From contig VBIW01000035.1 of the NCBI GenBank assembly GCA_005880915.1, forward strand, positions 1-64,000: a DNA stretch of 64,000 nt, written 5' to 3'. Source of the stretch: Chloroflexota bacterium. GTDB lineage: Bacteria; Chloroflexota; Dormibacteria; Dormibacterales; Dormibacteraceae. Made by a program: the position numbers and the translations under genes. The notes under the pieces are model-generated. The model did not search any database and was not told the origin of the DNA. It was given only the letters and a program-made list of their open reading frames with translations. Shown here one piece after another: positions 10,416 through 19,538 of this stretch (its first letter is position 1; every line of letters starts with the position of its first letter).

Positions 10416-12998
10416 ATGACGCACGCCCCTATGCCAGAAGAAGACACCGAGATGCCGAAAGCGTTCGATCCACAGGCCGTCGAGGCCGGCTGGTACGCGC
10501 GCTGGGAGTCGGACGGCCTCTTCATCGCCGACGCGGCGAGCAACAAGGAAAAGTTCGCCATGTGCTTCCCGCCGCCGAACATCACAGGCGAGCTGCACAT
10601 GGGGCATGCCTTGCAGACGGCTGTGTACGACCTCATCGCGCGCTACAAGCGCATGACCGGGCACGAGGTGCTGTTCCTACCCGGTTACGACCATGCCGCG
10701 ATCGCTACGCAGAACGTGATCGAGAAGCAGCTCGCACGCGAAGGTCTGACGAAGGAAGAGCTCGGCCGCGAGCGTTTCGACGCGCGAGTCGAAGCCTGGT
10801 ACGAGCAGGTCGGAGCGACGATCATCAACCAGCTCCGGCTGCTGGGCGCTTCGATGGACTGGACCCGACTCCGTTTCACGATGGACTCCCGCTACTACCG
10901 CTCGGTGATGACCGCGTTCGTCGCTTTCTACGAACGAGGCTGGATCTATCGCGCGCCGCGGATCGTGAACTGGTGCCCGCACGACCGCTCCGCCATCTCA
11001 GACCTCGAGGTCGAGTGGCAGGAGCACCACGACACGCTCTACTTCATCCGCTATCCGATTGAGGGCGGTGGCGACGTCACCATCGCGACCGTCAGGCCCG
11101 AGACGATGCTCGCCGACACGGGCGTCGCGGTCAATCCCGACGACTCGCGCTACCGCGAGCTTGTCGGCAAAACTGCGGTCCTGCCGCTGGTGGGACGCAA
11201 GCTCCCTATCGTCGCCGACGATGCGGTCGAGAAGGATTTCGGCACAGGCGCGCTCAAGGTCACACCAGGCCACGATCCACTGGACTACGAGATCGGGCAG
11301 AGGCACGGCCTGGAGGCCGTGAGCGGCATGCACGAGGACGGGAGCATGAACGTCCCGGGTCTGCCGTACGACGGGCTGCCGGCCATCGAAGCCCGCAGGC
11401 GAGTGGTCGAAGACCTGAAGGCGCAGGGCTTCCTGATCAAAGAAGAGCCGTACACACACGAGGTCGGCCACTGCGACCGCTGCCATACGATCATCGAGCC
11501 GCTGATAAGCGAGCAGTGGTGGTTGAGCATGGAAACGCTGCGGGACAACGCGCTGGCAGCGTCGCAGGCGGGTAAAGTGCGCTGGCATCCCGAGCGTTAC
11601 GAACGCACCTACCTCGACTGGCTGCGAGGGCTCCGCGACTGGAACATCGGCCGCCAGCTCTGGCTAGGACATCGCGTGCCGGTCTATCACTGCGACAACG
11701 GGCACGTCACCGTGGCTGTGGAACGGCCGCAAGCGTGCACGGAGTGCGGCAGCACGCAGCTAGAGCAAGACCCAGACGTGCTCGACACCTGGTTTTCGTC
11801 GGCCCTATGGCCCTTTGCCACACTCGGTTGGCCCGACGAAACCGAGGACCTCGACGCCTTCTATCCGACCGACATCAACTGCACGGCGCGGGAGATCATC
11901 AACCTCTGGGTGAGCCGGATGATCATGACCGGCCTCGAGTTCATGGGCGATGTTCCCTTTTCGGACGTGGTGATCCACTGCGTCGTCCAAGCCGCTGATG
12001 GACGCCGCATGTCGAAGTCGCTCGGCACCGGTGTCGATCCTCGCGAATTGATGACGAAATACGGCGCGGATGCGCTGCGAGCCTGGGCGACATCGGTCGC
12101 GATGTCGAGCCAGGATGTGCGCTTTGACGAGAGCAGGGTCGAGGGCTATCGGCGTTTCTGCAACAAGCTGTGGAACGCGACGCGATTGGTCCTGAGCTCG
12201 CCCGGAACCCCGCCCGCCGCCCAGCCTGGATCTCTAGAGGTCCACGAGCATCTCGAAGACAGGTGGATACTCTCTCGCCTCTCGTCTGCCAGCGAGGAGA
12301 TCACATCGGGGATCGAGAGCTTCTCCTTCCAGGATTCGATCAACGCCGCGTATGGATTTGCGTGGAACGAGTTTTGTGACTGGTATCTCGAAGCGGCCAA
12401 GGAGCGGTTGAAGGCGGGAGACGCGGCGGCGCAGGACGTCGCTTATTTCTGTCTCGACAACCTCTTTCGCCTCCTCCATCCCTTCATGCCGTTCGTCACA
12501 GAAGAGCTCTGGTCCAAGCTGCCCGGCGACCGTGGCTACGTGATGCGCGCGCAGTGGCCGGACCTGCACGGCGGCTTTATCGACCCTGCAGCCGAAGACG
12601 AGTTTCAGCTGGTGATGGCGATCGTCGAGGAGATTCGGGGCCACCGCCAGGCGGCCGGCGCGCCGCAGCGCGGCGGCCAGCTGCATCTGGAGGGCGCGGT
12701 CAACCACACGATCGCGGCCCTGGCCGCGCGGCTCGGCAAGGTGGACCTGGTCGGCCAGCTGGAGCGCGGCACTCCTCTGGCGATCGCCCCGGGCCGCGTG
12801 GCATTCCCTTCGGGCACCGGCGACGCGAAGCGCGAGAAGGAGCGCAAGCGCCTTGAGGAGGACCTCGCCAAGATCGAGGAGCGGTTGGCCGACGCCGACT
12901 TCCAGGCCAAGGCACCGCAGCAGGTCATCGACAACCTGCAGCAGCGGGCGGACGCGACCCGTGAGGCGCTCGACCGTCTGAAAGACCAAGCCAGCTAA
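10416..12998 (+). CDS. valS: Valyl-tRNA synthetase
   Basis: 860 aa; PPPNITGELHMGHAL (HIGH region), KMSKS-like RRMSKSLGTGVDP, C-terminal coiled coil. Confidence 0.95.
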   Translation: MTHAPMPEEDTEMPKAFDPQAVEAGWYARWESDGLFIADAASNKEKFAMCFPPPNITGELHMGHALQTAVYDLIARYKRMTGHEVLFLPGYDHAAIATQNVIEKQLAREGLTKEELGRERFDARVEAWYEQVGATIINQLRLLGASMDWTRLRFTMDSRYYRSVMTAFVAFYERGWIYRAPRIVNWCPHDRSAISDLEVEWQEHHDTLYFIRYPIEGGGDVTIATVRPETMLADTGVAVNPDDSRYRELVGKTAVLPLVGRKLPIVADDAVEKDFGTGALKVTPGHDPLDYEIGQRHGLEAVSGMHEDGSMNVPGLPYDGLPAIEARRRVVEDLKAQGFLIKEEPYTHEVGHCDRCHTIIEPLISEQWWLSMETLRDNALAASQAGKVRWHPERYERTYLDWLRGLRDWNIGRQLWLGHRVPVYHCDNGHVTVAVERPQACTECGSTQLEQDPDVLDTWFSSALWPFATLGWPDETEDLDAFYPTDINCTAREIINLWVSRMIMTGLEFMGDVPFSDVVIHCVVQAADGRRMSKSLGTGVDPRELMTKYGADALRAWATSVAMSSQDVRFDESRVEGYRRFCNKLWNATRLVLSSPGTPPAAQPGSLEVHEHLEDRWILSRLSSASEEITSGIESFSFQDSINAAYGFAWNEFCDWYLEAAKERLKAGDAAAQDVAYFCLDNLFRLLHPFMPFVTEELWSKLPGDRGYVMRAQWPDLHGGFIDPAAEDEFQLVMAIVEEIRGHRQAAGAPQRGGQLHLEGAVNHTIAALAARLGKVDLVGQLERGTPLAIAPGRVAFPSGTGDAKREKERKRLEEDLAKIEERLADADFQAKAPQQVIDNLQQRADATREALDRLKDQAS

Positions 12999-13010
12999 GT
13001 TAGACGGCGA

Positions 13011-14663
13011 ATGCCGCCAGCCGCCGTCCTCGGCCCGGTCGTCCTGCCCCTCGTCGCCGCCGCCGTGATCGCGGTTTTCGGTCTCGCTGGCATGAACCTC
13101 GGGCGCGTGGCCGCCGCGGTCGGGGCGTGGGGATCGGCAATTGCGCTCGTTGTGGCGTGGCTTCCAGTCCGCTCCTCGCTCGAGCTCCTGCTCGGCCAGC
13201 TCGGTTATGGATCGTCGCTTGACCTGCGGATCGACAGCGTCAGCTTCGCATTCGGGTTGATGATCGTCGTGCCCGCAGCGCTTCTCCTCACCCTTCAACC
13301 GCGGACCTGGCCCGAGGCCGCCGTCTCGCTGCTGGGCGTCGCCGCGGCCATGGCGGCAGTCGAGGCGGGCGGCGTCGTGCTGAGCGCGATCGCCGGGGGC
13401 ACTGCGGCCACGCTGGCGGTGATCGTGCTCGACACGGAGGATTCGCGGGCCTCCAGGCCGAGCTGGAGCATGTTGCTTGCTGGGTGGCTGGCACTCAGCT
13501 GGGTCGGCGCCATCCTCCAGGTGGACGGCGGAACCGCCGTCTATTCGGCGGTCCCGCTCGCCGCTGTGACCGGCCCCGTCTTCACGCTCCTCGCGGCGGC
13601 GGCGATCCTCGCCTCCAGCCTGTTTCCGTGGCGCACCTGGCCGTCGCAGCTGTGGACCCGGCCATCCCTTCGTGCCGCCGGGATCACTGTAGCCACTCTC
13701 TATCCACTCGGCTTCTATCTCCTGGTCCGGGCTTATGAGCTGGGCAACGGCCGCTATCCGCATCCGGCTTTCAACGTGCTCCTCGCGTTGCTCGGCCTTG
13801 CAGCAGCGGTCGCCGCCGCCGCCAGGGCGCAGGCCGTAAGCAGCCGCCGCGAGTTCCTGGGCGAGGTCATCCCGGGCCTGGGAGGCTTTGCGCTGACTGC
13901 GCTCGCGCTGGGCACGCCCCTCGGGCTCGTCGCCGGCCTAGTGCTGCTCGGCACCGCGTCCGCCCTCGTGGCGTGTCTCGCGCTGCTGCCCGATCGGGCA
14001 GGAATTGCATCCCTGGTTACGATCGCGGCCGCCGTCGGGCTTCCTCCGGGCATCGTGTTCGGGGCGCGGGTGATCGGCATTGAGGCGACCTTTGAGGCGG
14101 GTGACTTCCTCGGCCTGATCGGCGTCGCCAGCGCGGCGGTGTGGGCGACATGGATGGTGGGCGGGGCGCGCGCGATCGGCTTGCCAGGTGGGCGTGGCCA
14201 CCCCCTCAACGAGACTTTTCCGCGCGTCTCGATGCTTATCGCAGCACTCACAATCGTCGCGGGGCCTGGCGTCGCCGCGGTCCAACTCGGCTTCGCCAAT
14301 CCCGTCGCATCGGAGGTGATGCAGTCCTCGGCCGGCTCTCTGTCGGGCGGCCTGACCTCTGTCATCACCGTCTCGAGCGTGCTCCCCGCGGTGACGCTTT
14401 TTGTCCCGCTTCTCGGACTGGCGGTGCTCTTCTACGCTGTGACGAGCCTTTCCGCGATCCGCACCCAGGCGCGGCCCGCGATCTTTCAGCTTCCTGCATC
14501 TGGCGCGCTCGTTCGGGCGCGAGCAGCCATCCGAGCCGCCACGCTGCCCGAGCAGTACCGCTCCATCCTCAGCATCCGCGAGCTCGAATCCGCGGCCGCC
14601 GGCGGCAGCCCCGTGTTGTGGCTCGCGGCGCTCCTCGCGCTCGTGTTTGCCGTGACCAGATAG
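13011..14663 (+). CDS. NuoL/NuoM/MrpD-like (Proton_antipo_M-like) divergent membrane subunit
   Basis: 550 aa multi-pass; LFPWRTWPSQLWTRPSLRAAGITVATLYPLGFYLLVRAYE resembles the conserved antiporter TM7-8 segment. Confidence 0.55.
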   Translation: MPPAAVLGPVVLPLVAAAVIAVFGLAGMNLGRVAAAVGAWGSAIALVVAWLPVRSSLELLLGQLGYGSSLDLRIDSVSFAFGLMIVVPAALLLTLQPRTWPEAAVSLLGVAAAMAAVEAGGVVLSAIAGGTAATLAVIVLDTEDSRASRPSWSMLLAGWLALSWVGAILQVDGGTAVYSAVPLAAVTGPVFTLLAAAAILASSLFPWRTWPSQLWTRPSLRAAGITVATLYPLGFYLLVRAYELGNGRYPHPAFNVLLALLGLAAAVAAAARAQAVSSRREFLGEVIPGLGGFALTALALGTPLGLVAGLVLLGTASALVACLALLPDRAGIASLVTIAAAVGLPPGIVFGARVIGIEATFEAGDFLGLIGVASAAVWATWMVGGARAIGLPGGRGHPLNETFPRVSMLIAALTIVAGPGVAAVQLGFANPVASEVMQSSAGSLSGGLTSVITVSSVLPAVTLFVPLLGLAVLFYAVTSLSAIRTQARPAIFQLPASGALVRARAAIRAATLPEQYRSILSIRELESAAAGGSPVLWLAALLALVFAVTR

Positions 14664-15202
14664 TGGTCGCAGGCGTCGCGGCGTTCGTCAGCTGGCTGGG
14701 TGCGTCGCTCGTCGTGCTGGGCGATGGACGTCGAGCCCTTGCCCTCGGCGTTCTCCTTGCCACCGCTGGAATGACCGTGATCGCCTGGCAGACCGCGGGA
14801 CCGCTGGCGGCGGCTGCGATCGCCGGCGGCGGCGCGGTTGCCGCCGCGAGGCGTTTCAGCTCAGGTGCCGACGGGTGGCGAATCATGCCGCCAGGCTCGA
14901 CTCCACGCCTGGTGCTGTGCATCGCGGGAGGGCTGATCGTCCTGTGGATTGCCGCCGCGGTGACGACCGGTCCGGGGGCGTCGCTGCGGTTCACCGTGAT
15001 GGTGGTCGCCGGATTTTCGGGGGCGCGTGTTCTCGCCAGCGACAACGCATCGGTTTTGCTGACCGCGACAAGCCTGCTCGCCCTTGTCGTCGCGCTGGCC
15101 GGCGCTTTCGCGGATGGCTCCGGGCTGTGGACCTATCTCGCAGCAGCGCTGATCGCGGCCGGTGTGGGATGGCTTCCGCAGAGGACTGCTCGTGCAGGCT
15201 GA
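14663..15202 (+). CDS. Multi-pass membrane protein in complex-I-like module
   Basis: In-frame GTG at 14663 overlaps the upstream TAG; hydrophobic 179-aa frame ending at 15202. Confidence 0.5.
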   Translation: MVAGVAAFVSWLGASLVVLGDGRRALALGVLLATAGMTVIAWQTAGPLAAAAIAGGGAVAAARRFSSGADGWRIMPPGSTPRLVLCIAGGLIVLWIAAAVTTGPGASLRFTVMVVAGFSGARVLASDNASVLLTATSLLALVVALAGAFADGSGLWTYLAAALIAAGVGWLPQRTARAG

Positions 15203-16235
15203 GACCGCGGTCCTGCTGGTCTGCGCCGGGGCGGCCCTCGCGTTCACCGTCGCGTTCAATCCGCTGCCGATATCGCGGCGCGCGCTGCTGCTAAAGGGGG
15301 GGACTGGGTTGGCAGCCAGCGCGGCCATCGCCGCGGTCCCCTCGTTCGACCTCGCGCTCCTGATCCTGCTCACGGTCGGCGTCCTGCATGCAGCAATCGA
15401 CGGCAGGCGAGCTTTTGCGGTGCGCCTCAGGGCGCCCGTCGTGGCGGTGGCGACGCTGGCCGTCGCTCTTGTTTTCGCCCACGCCCAGGGCCCGGACGTA
15501 CTGCAGCGTTTTGCAGCGGTCGGCCTGGTCTCCGGGTTGGCCGCGGCGGTGGGGCTCCTGCCCTACCTGCATTCCCTCGACCCTGAAGAGCCGATGACTT
15601 CGTCGCCGATTCCGTGGATCGCGTTCGTGGGGCCGGTGCTGGCGGCGGTGGTCGTGGCCCGGGCGCAGCAGATGCTTGCCCCCGACGCGGGAGGGGTGTT
15701 CGGCGGCATGCTCATCGGGCTTGGCCTTCTGAACATCGCCTGGGGCAGCATCGCCGCGTGGCTGACCGAAAGCGAGGTGGCGGCATGGCGCTATTCGTTC
15801 GTCGCGGATTGGGGGCTCGTGCTATGCGGTTTCGGCCTCACGCTCGCCGACGGCGGGCGCGCCGCCCTGCTGATCATGTTCAGCATCGTGGTCGTGCGCC
15901 TTCCTCTCTACGTTGCGTCGCGCCAGGCCCTACGCGATAAGGCGGTGGCGCAGCGTCCCATCAACTTTGTCGTTGCCGGGGCGTTGGCTGGATCGGCGCC
16001 GTTCGTGGGTTTTGTAGCCCGCATTCTCTTGCTGCGAGCGGCTACCCAGCTCTACTGGCCGCTGGCGCTGGCGCTCGCGCTCGGGATGCTGCTGTGGCTG
16101 CCGGGATCTTTGCGCCTCGGCCGCAGCCTTGCGGTGCCTCGGGGCAGGCAGGCGATCGGCGTCGGGCTGGTGCTGGCCGTCAGCGTGGCCGCGGGGTTGT
16201 ATCCACTGCCGATCCTGCTGGCGGCACGGCTGTGA
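15192..16235 (+). CDS. NuoN/HyfF-like divergent membrane protein
   Basis: GTG at 15192 overlaps the previous stop; AGSAPFVGFVARILLLRAA resembles the antiporter-like 'G.PPF.GF.AK' segment. Confidence 0.5.
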   Translation: MQAETAVLLVCAGAALAFTVAFNPLPISRRALLLKGGTGLAASAAIAAVPSFDLALLILLTVGVLHAAIDGRRAFAVRLRAPVVAVATLAVALVFAHAQGPDVLQRFAAVGLVSGLAAAVGLLPYLHSLDPEEPMTSSPIPWIAFVGPVLAAVVVARAQQMLAPDAGGVFGGMLIGLGLLNIAWGSIAAWLTESEVAAWRYSFVADWGLVLCGFGLTLADGGRAALLIMFSIVVVRLPLYVASRQALRDKAVAQRPINFVVAGALAGSAPFVGFVARILLLRAATQLYWPLALALALGMLLWLPGSLRLGRSLAVPRGRQAIGVGLVLAVSVAAGLYPLPILLAARL

Positions 16236-17041
16236 TCCAGGTCCTCCTAGGCATCGCGACCCATGCCGTGGCGCTGGTTCTTTATCCGGGCCTCTTCGGG
16301 ATGGTCGCCATCGGGGCACTCATCGAGCTGGCGTGGATGCGGCTCAGCGCGGGCGGGTGGGAGTGGCCGGAGCTGCCGCAGCGGCGCCCCAGCCCGGTCG
16401 TCGCAACGACCGCCCTGTGCGCCGTTGTGGCCGCCGTCCAGGTGGCGGCGCCGCTCAATCCGCTGCCGGGCGACGAGCGGAGTGTCGTGCTTGCTGCGGT
16501 CGCGCTTGCGTTCACGGCCTGGGCGCTGCTCGCGTTGACCGTCGAGTTCGTGGCCGAGCCGGGGCTGCTGCTCCTCATCCAGTTCTGCTGGCTACTCGCG
16601 GCGCTGGGCCCGGCGGTGCAGACCGAGAGCATGCGTCCGCAGGCGCTGGGCAGCGTGTTGGTCCCCGCGCTGCTCCCCGCCAAGGTCGCATGCGCATTTC
16701 TGTATTTGCTGTGCTTGCCTGCGCTCCTCAGGTTGTGGCCGATCACCGCGCCGAGCGAGAGACGCGGCAAGCGGCGGCTCGACGCGGGTCGCATCCTGAC
16801 GTGGTTTCCCTACTGCGGTTTGTTCACCACGCTGTTCATCACGCCGTCATCCGATGACCTGATCGGCCTGGTGCGCTTTTTCGGGCTTGTCTTTCTTGTC
16901 GCCGCGCTTGTCATCGCAATCGGGCTTTTGCTGCAGCGCCGAGGCGCTTTGATTGCGCGCGGTCTATACGCTCGGGCAGTGGGTCCTTACGCGGTTCTCG
17001 TCCTCGTGATCGTTGTGGTGACTTCGATACTCGTCAGATAA
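16232..17041 (+). CDS. Multi-pass membrane protein, possibly NuoH/EchB-like
   Basis: GTGA overlap with the previous stop; LYPGLFGMVAIGALIELAWMRL...FVAEPGLLLLIQFCWLLAALGPAV; weak similarity only. Confidence 0.45.
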   Translation: MIQVLLGIATHAVALVLYPGLFGMVAIGALIELAWMRLSAGGWEWPELPQRRPSPVVATTALCAVVAAVQVAAPLNPLPGDERSVVLAAVALAFTAWALLALTVEFVAEPGLLLLIQFCWLLAALGPAVQTESMRPQALGSVLVPALLPAKVACAFLYLLCLPALLRLWPITAPSERRGKRRLDAGRILTWFPYCGLFTTLFITPSSDDLIGLVRFFGLVFLVAALVIAIGLLLQRRGALIARGLYARAVGPYAVLVLVIVVVTSILVR

Positions 17042-17130
17042 GTCCTCCCATCACCCTGTGGAAAACGCAGGACGCGGGTGTATCATCCAGCCCGACCCGA
17101 CCACATTTTGACAATCGTCTTGCACGCGCT

Positions 17131-18189
17131 TTGAAACTGTTGACGTCCGTGTTGGGGATCTGGTCTGCCGACGTCGGCATCGACCTGGGAACCGCCAACA
17201 CGCTGGTGCATGTCCGCGGACGTGGGATCGTCCTCAACGAACCTTCCGTGGTTGCCGTCAGCAAACGCACTGGCCAGGTGCTCGCGGTTGGCACCGAAGC
17301 CCGGCGCATGCTCGGCCGCACACCCGCCGACATCGTCGCCATGCGCCCGCTGCGCAACGGCGTGATCGCCGACTTCGAGCATACCGAGCAGATGATCAGA
17401 CACTTCATCGCCCGCGCCCACAACCGGGCGTGGCACGTGAGCCATCCACGCGTCGTGGTTGGCGTTCCATCTGGCGTGACTGAGGTGGAGAAGCGGGCGG
17501 TCACCGATGCCGCAACGATGGCGGGTGCACGCGAGGCGCACCTGGTCGAAGAGCCGATGGCGGCCGCGATCGGCGCGGGGCTGCCGATCCAGGCGGCCGG
17601 CGGATCGATGATCGTCGACATCGGCGGCGGCACGACCGAGGTCGCCGTCATCTCATTGGGTGGCGTCGTCGCAGCGACCTCAGTCCGGGTCGGCGGCGAC
17701 GAGATGGATGACGCGATCGTGCAGTACGTCAGGCGGACGATGGGTCTGCTCATCGGCGAGCGCACCGCCGAAGACATGAAGATCGCCATGGGATCGGCTT
17801 TCCCCACGCAGCACGAGCGCTCCTTCCTCGTCCGCGGCCGCGACCTCATCTCAGGACTGCCGAAGACGGTCGAGATGACGAGCGCTCACGTACGGGAGGC
17901 CCTTTCCGGCGTGTTGATCGACATCGTCCGTGCCGTCAAGTCCACGATCGACGCGACCCCGCCCGAGCTTGTCGAAGACATCATGGAGCGAGGCATCGTC
18001 GTCTGCGGCGGCGGCGCGCTCCTTGCCGGCCTCGACCAACTTTTCGCCCACGAGACGCTTATGCCCGTGCGCATCGCCGACGATCCGTTGACCTGCGTTG
18101 TGCGCGGCACGGGCATCGTGCTCGAGGAGATCGACACCTTGAACCGGGTCCTGATGCGGACTCGCCGTGCCAGGGCCCTCCGCTACTAA
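17131..18189 (+). CDS. mreB: Rod shape-determining protein MreB
   Basis: DVGIDLGTANTLVHVRGRGIVLNEPSVVAV...GGGTTEVAVISLGGVV; TTG start. Confidence 0.95.
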   Translation: MKLLTSVLGIWSADVGIDLGTANTLVHVRGRGIVLNEPSVVAVSKRTGQVLAVGTEARRMLGRTPADIVAMRPLRNGVIADFEHTEQMIRHFIARAHNRAWHVSHPRVVVGVPSGVTEVEKRAVTDAATMAGAREAHLVEEPMAAAIGAGLPIQAAGGSMIVDIGGGTTEVAVISLGGVVAATSVRVGGDEMDDAIVQYVRRTMGLLIGERTAEDMKIAMGSAFPTQHERSFLVRGRDLISGLPKTVEMTSAHVREALSGVLIDIVRAVKSTIDATPPELVEDIMERGIVVCGGGALLAGLDQLFAHETLMPVRIADDPLTCVVRGTGIVLEEIDTLNRVLMRTRRARALRY

Positions 18190-18222
18190 GTGGTGCGGCG
18201 CTAAGTGGTGCACTAGACGCCG

Positions 18223-19041
18223 ATGCATGGGGCAAGGAGCCAGTCGCGGTCGACCGGCCTCTTCCTCGTTCTGTGCGCGGCGATGCTGGTGCTCGCGATG
18301 TTGAGCCAGCAGCCGTGGGCGGCCGGCGCGCGGAGCGCGGCGAAGAGCGCGCTTGCGCCGGGGGAGGTGGCGATGACCTCGGTCGCGACGCAGGTCGGCC
18401 GCATGACCTCCGTGTTCGGCGACGTTTCGACTCTTCGCGCTGAGAATGCGCGACTTCGCTCGGCCGATGAGGCGCTGCGACGCCAGGTCGTCGAGCTCAA
18501 TGCGGCGGCGAAGGAGAACGCGTCGCTCCGGCAGGCGCTCGCCTTCCAGAAATCGTCGGGCCATCACACGGTTGCGGCCGAGGTCATCGGCGCGGGACCG
18601 GACGGCTTCAGCCGCACGATGGAAGTCGACCGAGGCACGGCCGACGGCGTGCGACCCGGAATGGTCGTGGTCACGGGCGCGGGGCTGCTGGGTCGGGTCC
18701 GCGAGGCCGGCCCACACGCCGCGATCGTGCAGACGCTGGCCGACCCGCAGAGCCGGGTCAGCGTCTACCTGTCGACCTCCAGCCTGCAGGGCACGCTCTC
18801 GGGCGGTCCGACATCGCTCCAGCTCGAGCTCCAGCACACTCTTGGCGTCGTCGCTTCGAACGGCGAATGGGCGCTCACGAGCGGGGTCGGCGGCGCGTTC
18901 CCGCGCGGCCTGGTCGTCGGCGAGCTCGCGAGTCTGACCCGGCGTGACGCCGCGGCGACAGACGTGGCGCAGGTCGCGTGGGTCAACGAGCCATCCAGCC
19001 TCAGCTTCGTGCTGGTGATCACGGACTTCCAACCGTCGTGA
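18223..19041 (+). CDS. mreC: Rod shape-determining protein MreC
   Basis: Position after mreB; ENARLRSADEALRRQVVELNAAAKENASLRQAL coiled coil and VIGAGPDGFSRTMEVDRGTADGVRPGMVVVTGAGLLGRV. Confidence 0.92.
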   Translation: MHGARSQSRSTGLFLVLCAAMLVLAMLSQQPWAAGARSAAKSALAPGEVAMTSVATQVGRMTSVFGDVSTLRAENARLRSADEALRRQVVELNAAAKENASLRQALAFQKSSGHHTVAAEVIGAGPDGFSRTMEVDRGTADGVRPGMVVVTGAGLLGRVREAGPHAAIVQTLADPQSRVSVYLSTSSLQGTLSGGPTSLQLELQHTLGVVASNGEWALTSGVGGAFPRGLVVGELASLTRRDAAATDVAQVAWVNEPSSLSFVLVITDFQPS

Positions 19042-19538
19042 GGCGAATCGCCGGCGCCGCACTCATTGCGGCGGCGGCGCTCGCGCAGGCCACCTGGGCC
19101 CCGCATCTCGAGGTCGGCGGCGCGTTTCCAAACCTCGTCCTGCTCGGAGCTGTCGCAGTCACATGGACGGTCGGCGCTCGATCCGGCATGGTCTGGGCCT
19201 GCGCGGGCGGCGTCCTCCTCGACCTCACGGGATCGGGACCGATCGGACCGCACGCACTCGCGCTGCTGGCGGGTGTCTACGTCATCGGCTTCTGGACACG
19301 CAGCATGGAACGGCCGAACGGGGTCTACGTCGCGCTGACCGCGGCGGTCAGCACCGTCCTCTATTCGGCCGTCCTCGTGCTCGCGGGCGGCTTGCTCGGG
19401 TTCAGCGTGCCACGGCCCGAAAGCATGGTGTGGTTGGCTTTTGCCGCCGCCGTCTACAACGCGCTGCTGATGCCGCCCGCGCTCGAGGTCTTCCGCCGGA
19501 TACAAGCGCTTAGCCGCTGGGAAGCACTACCGAATTGA
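19038..19538 (+). CDS. mreD: Rod shape-determining protein MreD
   Basis: Hydrophobic ORF between mreC and mrdA; GTGA overlap with the mreC stop. Confidence 0.85.
   Translation: MRRIAGAALIAAAALAQATWAPHLEVGGAFPNLVLLGAVAVTWTVGARSGMVWACAGGVLLDLTGSGPIGPHALALLAGVYVIGFWTRSMERPNGVYVALTAAVSTVLYSAVLVLAGGLLGFSVPRPESMVWLAFAAAVYNALLMPPALEVFRRIQALSRWEALPN

Noticed and set aside
12234-13763. 509-aa minus-strand ORF
   Set aside because: Antisense to valS and the NuoL-like gene, Arg-rich, no recognisable motif
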